DNA of 64,000 nucleotides from Anas platyrhynchos (Eukaryota > Chordata > Aves > Anseriformes > Anatidae). Both the position numbers and the translations under genes were made by a program. Positions 34,393 to 42,955 of the stretch are shown one piece after another. The DNA is taken from the NCBI RefSeq assembly GCF_047663525.1, contig NC_092603.1:1570001-1634000 (forward strand), given 5' to 3'. The notes beneath the pieces are model-generated. The model saw nothing but the letters and a program-made list of their open reading frames with translations, did not search any database and was not told the origin of the DNA. How positions within the stretch are numbered: the first letter of the stretch is position 1; every line of letters begins with the position of its first letter.

Positions 34393-34398
34393 AATAAA
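34393..34398 (+). terminator. Poly(A) signal of gene E
   Basis: AATAAA within GTCAAATAAAGTTTTGTAC directly after the CR1 insertion, about 990 bases after the stop codon. Without the CR1 the 3' UTR would be the usual 430-500 bases. Confidence 0.8.
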
Positions 34399-34599
34399 GT
34401 TTTGTACAGGAAGATGGAGTCTGGCAGTGGCATTTGCTGGGTGCTTTCCGTCCTGAGGCTTTGCTGCCTGGGATGGTGTCTTGCAGCAGACCGTCTCCTT
34501 GGTGTTGGTCCTGAGAGTCAGAGCCAGGGAAAGGTGGAGAAAACACAGTGCCAAGGGCTCAACAGTTGAGATAAGGATGGGGAGCTCAGTCAAAAATTA

Positions 34600-35270
34600 T
34601 CGTGACAGGCAAAACAGACTCAGAGTAGAGAGATAATAAAATTTATGGCGTATTACCAACAGCCTAGAGAAGTGAGAAAAAAAAGGAAAGGCACCCAAAA
34701 CACCTTCCCCATATCTACCTTCTTTCACCTTCTCCCCCCTGAGGGGCACAGGGGAATGAGGGCTGCATTCAGTCCCTGATGGTTTTTCTCCAGCGCTCCT
34801 TCTTGGTCACTCTCTGCCCCTGCTCCATGTGGGGTCACTCCCACAGGATGCCATCCTTCCCAAACTGATCCTGCAATGGGCTGCCCACAGGGAGCATCTC
34901 TTCAAGAACTGCTGTGGTAAGGACCCTGTCCGTACCACAGGGTCCATCCATCAGGAGCAAGCTGCTCCAGCACGGGTCCCCCACAGGCAGCAGCTCCCCC
35001 CAGACCCTCTGCCCCTACCTGGGCTCCTCTCCATACACTGCAGCTTCAGCCTGGAATCTGCTCCAGCAGGGGTTCTCCACAGGCTGCAGCCTCCTTCAGG
35101 GCAGATCCACCTGCTCCACCGTGGTCTCCTCCATGGGCTGCAGCATGGAACCCTGCTCCACCATGGGCCTCATGACAGGCTGCAGGGGACTTCTGCTCCG
35201 GTGCCTGGAGCACCTCCTGCCCACCTTCTTCACTGATCTTGGTGTCTGCAGGGCTCTTTCTCATTCCTTT
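34600..35270 (-). mobile_element. LTR-like repeat downstream of gene E
   Basis: A G/C-rich region with repeated GGGCTGCAG and CTGCTCCA phrases (for example GGCTGCAGGGGACTTCTGCT) and a TTTATGGCG stretch near 34640 that reads as ATAAA on the minus strand. It resembles bird ERV-type LTR sequence from memory, and part of it recurs at 6870-6950. The ends are not defined and no retroviral genes are present. It is degraded; family and age are uncertain. ORFs here are short and not gene-like. Confidence 0.45.
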
Positions 35271-35599
35271 CTCAATCTGCTGTTGAGCAGAAGTGTTTTG
35301 TGTTTTTTTTTCCTTTTTCTTTTTTTTTATTTTTATTTTTTTCCCTTTTTAAAATATGCTTTCACAGGAGCACAAACAACATTGTTTATTGACTTGGCTC
35401 TGGCCTGTGGTGGGGCCCTTATCTAACATGGGGCAGCTTCAAGACTCTTCTCGCAGAAGCCACCCCTATGGACCCCAATACCAAAACCATGCCACATAAA
35501 CACAGTACACCTAGACATTGCCCTGCTCTGGGGGCACCTGAAGAGCTTCCAACTTCGCATCACACAGGATCTGCAGAGCCTGTGCCCACAGGGGGTATC
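35271..35599. other. Low-complexity T-rich tract and spacer
   Basis: About 35295-35345 is a T-rich tract. The remainder to about 35600 holds a short stretch like the TTGCCCTG...GGGGGCACC flank of D and F (near 35520), so a piece of the duplicated 3' flank may be here. Confidence 0.5.
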
Positions 35600-36290
35600 A
35601 CCAGCTCCTGGATTTCCTCCAGGAAGAAGGTCTGACCCTCCCCGGTGGCAGCTCCATGCCGTTCCCTCGAGCCCTGTCGCTGTCCCCAGAGAGCAGAGCC
35701 CCTCCGCTCCCCTCATCAGGAAGCTGTGGACAGCCACGAGGCCTCCCCTGCGTCTCCTCTGCTCTGGGCTCAACAAGACAAGCACCTTCAGCTGCTCCTC
35801 ACACGCCTTGCCCTGCAGAGCCTTCGCCGTCCTCGTAGCCCTCCCTTGGAGGCTCTCGCACAGTTTCACGCCCTTCGTCTGCTGCGGTGCCCACAGCTGC
35901 ACGCAGTGCTCGAGGCGAGGCTGCAGCAGGCTGAGCAGAGCGGGACGATCCCTTACCTCGGCTGGCCAGCAGTGCCGTGCCTGAAGCACTCCAGGGCACG
36001 CTTGGCCCTTTGGGCTGCCAGGGCCCGCAGCTGGCTCACATCCAACTATCCATCAGCCACAACCCCCAGCTCCCGTTCTGGGGGCTGCTCTCCAGCCTCT
36101 CGCCCCCCACGCTGTCCGTACAGCCGGGGCTGCCCCTGCCCAGGTTCAGGGCCCGGCACTTGCTCTTGTTAAACTTCCCACAGCTGGTGGATGCCCAGCT
36201 CTCCCCTTTGGCCAGATCCCTCTGCAAGGCCTCTCCACCTTCGACAGAGCCAGCATCTCCTCCCAATTCAGTGTCAGTGTTTGTGAGTTA
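35600..36290 (-). mobile_element. Older CR1 LINE fragment upstream of gene F
   Basis: Diverged CR1 RT on the minus strand: LLSLLQPRLEHCVQLWAPQQ and SVEGGEALQRDLAKGESWAS, matching the old CR1 at 20461-21130. Frames are broken and the copy lacks its 5' part. Confidence 0.82.
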
Positions 36291-36309
36291 ACAATACTGT
36301 TAAGCTTCA

Positions 36310-36618
36310 ACTCTAATTGAGCTTTGGCCATTTGAATCTTTCCCCCTAATTACAAGGGCAGCAGATCCAGAGCCATGCCTTAGTTCCTTCAAGAACAGGT
36401 CATCCATGTCATCATCCTGGCTGCATGCAGAAGCTGCCCCTCTGGTCCTCGGAAGCCACTTCCATGCCCAAGCCCCAACCCTGCTGCAACAGGGCTTCTC
36501 TTGCCAGAGGACAAATGGTCTGCCCATTTCTTCCTCCTCTGCGATGGGCAGAGACAGGAGTGGGGCTGGTTCTTTGCCTGCACCACTCTGGGCAAAGGGT
36601 GGCAGCACGGCGCTCAAC
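36310..36618 (+). promoter_or_regulatory. Distal upstream region of gene F, shared with gene E
   Basis: Matches 28444-28730: CATCCATGTCATCATCCTGG, GGACAAATGGTCTGCCCATT, AGGAGTGGGGCTGG. The continuous similarity is broken at 36618 by an insertion and resumes near 37245. Confidence 0.55.
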
Positions 36619-37236
36619 ACTCAGGCATGGAAATCAAACTTCACAACTCCTAAAGAGTTATAAAGCAGGTACGTTTATTACAGTACTGGGTGCAAGGGGG
36701 ATCGCTCCTCCTAGCATGCACACCAATGGTTACTGCCAGGGTGTTTATATTGATGGGATATATGCATATTCATTTCATTTCCTGCAAGTCTCTTACATAT
36801 TCATCAGGTCTCCGTAAATCATTAACATAGGTTTCCACCCCTATCTGCATGCACACTAGAGTCCTCAGGCAGTTGTCCAGTGTACTCTGCTGGTCTTTTG
36901 ATGTAGGACAGAAGCCTTCCTCACTGCTAAACTTCTGATCTTTCCTTTCTTTTACAGACTTCAGCAGTCAAGCCAGTTCTTGCTGGCTTCATTATCTATG
37001 CATGCAGTCTTTGACTCCCTTATCGTTCGGGTTGCCCTCTCCTTGTGGTTTACATACAATTGTGTTAGCTGAGAACTACAGAATCAACATCCTTTATCAT
37101 GTTCCCCATCTCAATCTTTTAGGGTCATCCTGTCCTCGTACTCCCTAGCTCAGTCCTGTCCTTGAGGTTTATATACAACATAATCCCTGGCTTAGCTGAA
37201 ACCTGCAATATAGGCATGCTTTCCCTTGTTCCCTGT
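36619..37236 (-). mobile_element. LTR-like insertion upstream of gene F
   Basis: About 620 bases absent from the matching place before gene E (compare 28731-28745). The minus strand has a CTGTAATAAACGTACCTGCT poly(A)-type stretch near 36680 and TATAAAC-like motifs, and the composition is AT-richer than the flanks; these fit an antisense solo LTR. Clear TG...CA ends and a target duplication could not be fixed, so edges are approximate. It splits the E/F-type 5' flank. Confidence 0.5.
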
Positions 37237-37654
37237 CACAGCACACAGCTGTGCCAATTTCCCTGCAGCCTCTGATTCCGCTACGCTCTGGAGCCTCTTG
37301 CTCCCAGCCCCCAAATGTCCAAGCTCCTCCCAGAGTTTTACTGCTGTCCGGAACTGCGTAGGAGATCTGGAATTTTGGCATACCCCTGTGTTTCCTGCAG
37401 CTCGGCTGGGTGTGGTGAGAAACCTCTCCGTGGGGATTCCCTAGAGAAGAACCCCTGGGGACTGCCTGCTGTGTCCCCCTGCCCGTGATAAGCATAGGCT
37501 CTGCGCCTTGCCCAAGGTGCTGCTGGCTGTGGCTATTTGTGTCCGGGCCCAAGGTGACTCCTTCCCCATCTGCCTGTGGTACCTGAAGCCCCTCAGTCCC
37601 CTCTTTCTTCTGCCCCTACTTCTGCCCTCAGCTCCTGCTCCTGCTACAGCACAG

Positions 37655-40600
37655 ATGGGGCTCCCCTGGGGCTGCGGCCACCCCAGCCTCACCGGCCATG
37701 TCAGGGGCCTCCTGACTTCCCTCGTCACTCTGCTCCTCCTCCAGCTGGGCTCAGGTAGGATACTGCGGGACTGCTGGGGGCTCTCCCCCCTGGGCCTAGC
37801 AGATCTGCTGCCATAGGGTAGAGGAGAGGCTGTGGAGCAAAGGGAGCCCTAGCCCACAGATCAGCCCTGGCAGCTGGGTTTCACTTTCCCTTTGGTTCTT
37901 TCACACAATACGGGCGCTGCCTTGACTCCCCTTTCCGTGTATCCTTCACCTGCCTGAATGCTGCAGAGAGGGCTCCCACTCCCAGCACACCTCCTTCTCC
38001 TGCACGTCCTCCCTCTCCCTCTCCTGTTTCCCGGGTGGTTTCCCATGGGATACAGGGGACGCAGCACGCACCAACTCACACACCAACTCATGCCCTTTGT
38101 CACTCACTGCCCCTAAATTTACGATGGCAAAATCTCACCGCCTCTCTGTGCCCTTCTCCATTGCCCAGCCCAGCTCAGAGTGGAGGGACCAGGCCAGCCT
38201 GTCACTGCCACCGTGGGGCAGGATGTCGTGCTGCCCTGCCACTTGTCCCCTCAACGCGATGCTCGCAGCTTGGAGGTCAGGTGGATCCGGGACCATATCT
38301 CTGAGACAGTGCACCACTACCGCGATGGAGAGGACCTGTATGGGGAGCAGATGGGGGCATATTCTGGGAGGACAGAGTTGTCCAGAGATGGTCTCTCTGC
38401 TGGAAGCCTGGACTTGCGAATCACAGGGCTGAGACCCTCTGATGATGGCCTGTACATCTGCACTGTGAAAAATACTGATGCTTACGACGAAGCAATTGTG
38501 GAGCTAGAGTTGTCAGGTTAGTGTCTGGTGTGAGGCATTCAAGGGATGGTGCAGGTGTCCCTGAGTTTCTGTGTTCCACCCAGGACCCAGTCCCATCCTC
38601 ATGGCCATCCACGAGGCCTTGCAAACAGTACAGTGTGATGGGGCTTCTCCTCTGCTTGTGAGCACTTTTCCAGCAAGGAGTACAACTGTGTCCTTGCAGG
38701 CTTTTTGTTGAGAAAGAGCTGCATGAATGCAATGATTTAATTCAGTCTCAGGGGGCTTCTTTGAACTCCATCCCCATGCTGTTGTGTGGGCAGTGGGCAC
38801 AGGTTGCTGAGCAGGTCCTTCAGCTGTGCCAACAATAGGTGCTGTTTAGGGGTGAGAGTGGCTCCATGGAGTGCCCGGTCCCTGAGCCCCTGTGACCATG
38901 ACTGGTCTGTGCTGTGTCTGGCATGGGAGCAGATGGGGTCTTTGCCTTGGAACTGAATCCATCCCCAAGTCAAGCCCCAGCCACGCGTTCTTCCCTCAGC
39001 CACAGGCGCTGACCCCCACCTCTCCCTGGGGGGCTACGAGGCCGGAGGCGTCCGGGTGCTGTGTCAATCGGCCGGCTGGTACCCGCTGCCGCAGCTGCTG
39101 TGGAGGGATGCTCGCGGGCAGCACCTGCCCTCGGTCTCCCAGACACATTCCCAGGACCAGGAGGGGCTCTTTGAAATCGAAGGCGCCGTCATCATGACCG
39201 GGAGCGTGGAGGGGCCCTTGTCCTGCATGATCAGGAGCAGCCGCCTGCAGCAGGAACGGGAATCATCCCTGCACATCGCAGGTACAAATGGCACAGCCAG
39301 GGTGAGGTGTTCCTGGCCCCTGCACTTGTCCCGACCCAGGAGAAGTCTGGGTCATGCTCTTACACCTGCGGGCATAGAAACGCAGCCCTTTTCCTGCTGT
39401 CTTTTCTCAGCTCCCTTCTTCCACAACGCACAGCCCTGGAAAGTGGCTCTGGCTCTGGTCCTCGTGCTTTTTGTGGTGTCCATTGGCCTCGGTGTTTATC
39501 TCTTTCGAAAGCAAGGTAAGCTGGCAGCGCAGGGATGGAGCGGAAGGAGGTGTTCTGCAGGGACCTGCATGGGTCTGGAGCGGGGCCTTGGGTGGGAGGC
39601 CAGGGAGCATGGCTGCAGTGTGGGGCTGGTGGCAAGGCGCAGCCCCCCTGCACATGTTCCCACCCAGCAACCAAGCTGCTCTGCTCACCACCTGTTCCTC
39701 CGCCTTTGCTTTTCAGTGGCACAGAGCCGAGAGCTGGGTGAGTCCTTGCAGTCCCTGCCCCCAGTCCCTGGGGAAGTGGTGTCCCTTTGGGAAGGCCTGG
39801 TCTGGGTGGGCTCTGGGGGCTTGTGTGTTTGTGGCTCGGGGGTGCTGTTGGAGCATCTGGAGCCTGGGGTGGGAGTGGGGAGTGCCAAGTGAAAGTCTCT
39901 CCACTCTGGCCATTCATTCCTTTTGCTTTTCTATAGCAGCGAAAAAGGATGCAGAGCTGGGTAAGTCTCCTTCCACTAAGAGAAGGCATTTGGTGTCTTC
40001 CCATGGGCATACTCCCTTCTGACCGTACGTTCTTTTCTCTTTCTTTTCCAGGGGAACAAGCTGCAGAGATAGGTGAGTGTCCATCCATGAACTGAAAGAA
40101 TTTGCGGTGTAGACATGGGATGAGAAGTATTTCTCTCTGATCATGTATTCCTTATGCTTTTCCAGAAGAAAAAGCTGAAAGACTGAGTGAGTCTCTTTTT
40201 CCCTGTCCCCTCACCCCAGTACTGAAGAAACTGGGGTTCATTCCTTTGTAGCAGCCACTTGATAAAAACCTGACTCCTCTCATCAATGCATTGCTCTTAT
40301 ATTCCTTTTCAGAGGAACAAGCTGCAGAGCTGGGTGAGTGTCCCTGCATTTAAGCCCCAGGGCATCATCAAGGCGATGTGCAGGGGAGGGTGGGCAGCTG
40401 GGAAAGAGCAGCACACAGCTGGCCCCTCACCCTGCCCACACCCACTGGACACTGGCCATGGGCTGTGACCAGCTCTCCCCTCTCCTTCCAGCATGGAGAA
40501 GGTGTCTGCTGCCTCAAAATAGAGGTAGGTGTGCACTGAGTTGCCCACTGAGGTGCTTCCCCTGCCCTTGCTAGGAGATGTTCAGGAGCCAAGAGGTGCC

Positions 40601-41336
40601 CCCTGTCCTGCCCCATGGAGCAGCTCCTGGCCCCGAGCTGGGGAAAGCCTGCCCAGGGCTGAGCTCTGCCCCTGATGGCCTGGCTCCTTCTGTCCCTGCA
40701 GTGAAGGTGACCCTGGATGCAGACACGGCTCATCGTGAGCTCGTCCTGTCGGAGGACCAAAGGAGTGTGAGATGGGAAAGTGAATTGAAGGACATTCCTG
40801 ACACAGATGAGAGATTTGAGAGTCGGCGCTGCGTGTTGGGCTATGAGGAGTTCAGAGATGGGAGGCACTGGTGGGAGGTGGAGGTGGAGGGGCAGGGGAA
40901 GAGAGAAAGGAATTCTTGCTGGGCTGTGGGAGTGGCCAGGGTATCTGTGAAGAGGAAGGGGGTGTTGAACATGAACCCTGAAGAAGGGATCTGGGCTGTG
41001 CAGTACGATGAAGGACAGCTCATGTCTCTCACATCTCCTCGCACTCCCTTGTCCCTGTCCCCTGTCCCCACAAGGATCTGGGTCTGTCTCGACTGTACCC
41101 AGCAGCACGTGTCTTTTATCAATGCTGACAACGAAGTTGAGATCTTCACTTTCACAGCAGCCAGCTTCGATAAAAAGCCCATCCGTCCCTGGTTTCTATT
41201 GTGGACACAGGGAATTCAGCTGTGCCTGAGGGACAGCACCCCCCAGACCCTGTCCCCAGCCCTGGGGGGCTCCTGCCCTTCTCCAGACACTCCTGTATCA
41301 CCTCTCCTTGGTTCTGCAGGAGCAGCACAGGAATGA
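37655..41336 (+). CDS. BTN-like gene F: Ig-V/Ig-C receptor with B30.2 tail
   Basis: Reads through as 535 aa in eleven phase-1 exons: 37655-37754 (signal), 38169-38516 (IgV; VVLPCHL, DDGLYICTV), 39000-39281 (IgC-like, with CQSAGWYP where the others have CRSAGWYP), 39411-39515 (membrane helix ALVLVLFVVSIGLGVYLF), heptads 39717-39737, 39940-39960, 40052-40072, 40166-40186 and 40313-40333, then 40492-40524 (33 nt) and 40702-41336 ([37 protein letters not shown]). The IgV exon and the following 480-base intron are nearly identical to those of E, while IgC and B30.2 have diverged more, which suggests gene conversion or a mosaic duplication. The B30.2 exon carries two extra codons relative to D. Confidence 0.92.
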
Positions 41337-41732
41337 GGGGCAGTGGGGCCAGGGGCTGCCCTGTGTTCCTCCCTGCTGCTGGAGGAGGGCTGGGATGCTG
41401 CAAGCAGGGACCAGGCCCCTTGCAGCCCCTGAGTTCTGCCCTGCCCATGACTCCTGTGCTGGGGCACAAGCCCTGATGGCACCCACGGGTCTCACCCTGC
41501 CTCTGAGCCCCAGCAGGCAGCACAGGGGCTGCAGCAGCTCTCCACACTCCTCTCCCTTCTGCTTGCACTGCTTGCAGACCCCAGGGCAAGGGATGTGGTC
41601 ACCGTGTGCTGCCGGCCATTGCAGGCCACCTTTGCCTCCTAGTTCAGGGTTGATCCTTGCTCTGTGCCTGGTGCTGAGCATGAGCAGCCTGTGGGGGCTC
41701 TGTGTTACCTCTTCTGGAGCAGGGCTGTGTCA

Positions 41733-41738
41733 AATAAA
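41733..41738 (+). terminator. Poly(A) signal of gene F
   Basis: AATAAA in GTCAAATAAAGTTTTGCAC, about 400 bases after the stop codon. No CR1 has entered this 3' UTR. The shared 3' flank follows (41745-42110). Confidence 0.82.
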
Positions 41739-42423
41739 GTTTTGCACAGGAAGATGGAGTCTGGCAGTGGCATTTCCTGGATGCTGTCTTTTCTGAGGCT
41801 TTTCTGCCTGGGAAGACGTCTTGCAGCAGACTGTCTCCTTGGTGTTGGTCCTGGGAGTCAGAGCCAGGAGGAACTGAAGCTCCAGCTCCCCAATGACTCC
41901 TCAGCTGAAACCTGGGTGCACTTGTCCCAGCTGGGTCATTGCCCTACCCTGGGGGAACCCAAAGAGCTTCTAGCCTCCCATCACACAGGCTCTGCAGAGG
42001 CTGTACCCACAGGGGGTATCACGAACTCTTGGAAATTCTCCAAGCAGATACAGCAGTTGGCCTCAGCTTTGCAGCTCTCCCTCAAGTCTTTGCAAGCCAC
42101 CTCCATGCCTCAGCACCCATCCTGCTGCAGTCGTTTCACTTCCCAGCGCCCAAATTCTTCATGAGATGGGCATGCAGGAGCCATGGGGCCACCCCAGCTT
42201 CCCCCAACCATCAGGAATCAATAGCAAACCTGTGCTCCCAGAAAACCAGCTCCACATTATTGCACCTCCTCTTAAAGCAAGCATGACAAAGAAGCTGACA
42301 CTCTCAAACCAAATTCATTGGGAAATTTATTCTAAACATTGCAGCATTAAAATCAAGAGCAGACACAGGGGGGAAACTGGGGAAGGAAATGCATTTGGAA
42401 GACACCGCATTCAGTAGCAGTGG

Positions 42424-42710
42424 TCCGCAAACCCCATCATCCATCTCCATCCATGTGGGGTCTAACTATTCAAAAAACCCTCATCTCTTATCCTACTGAG
42501 ACCCTACCATCCCCAAACCCATCTTCCTTCCTCCCAGCAAGGTCCCATCTCCCAAAATTCCATTGTCCTCCACTCCAGTGGAGATCCACCACCACAAACC
42601 CCGTTCACCTTCATCCCAGTGGGGTCCCACCATCTCCAAAACCCCATCATCCTCCATCCCACTGGGCTCCCAACATCCCCAAAGTCATCCACTGGGACTG
42701 GGAACTGACT
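42424..42710. repeat. Degenerate minisatellite
   Basis: A C-rich repeat of roughly 40-50 bases recurs about six times: phrases such as CATCCCAGTGGGGTCCCACC and CCATCATCCTCCATCCCACT with variation. It lies between gene F and the 3' end of the zinc-finger gene and may belong to the 3' UTR of the latter. Confidence 0.65.
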
Positions 42711-42955
42711 GACCACCATGTTCCCTAAGCACTACGAGAAGCTGTGCCATGACCAACAGCTGCATGCCCGGTCCTCCTTAATTCACAGATGTAATCTTCA
42801 GAGGGTTGTTTGGGAGGAATAGTAAAAGTTGAAGGCACAAGCAGCAGTGAAACTCAAGTTTTTATCCTTGATAAGATGGATGGGATGTGGAGGAGCTGCG
42901 ATGTTGTGGGGATGGAGACCCGAAGGCCCCCAGGAAAGGGCTGGGCCAAACCAAC

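Noticed and set aside
34829-35426. Overlapping plus-strand frames of 135 and 170 codons
   Set aside because: The amino-acid make-up is repetitive and comes from an LTR-like repeat. There are no domains or splice partners.
42424-42710. Minisatellite considered as a possible CRISPR-like array
   Set aside because: Units vary in length and sequence, there are no unique spacers, and this is a bird genome.
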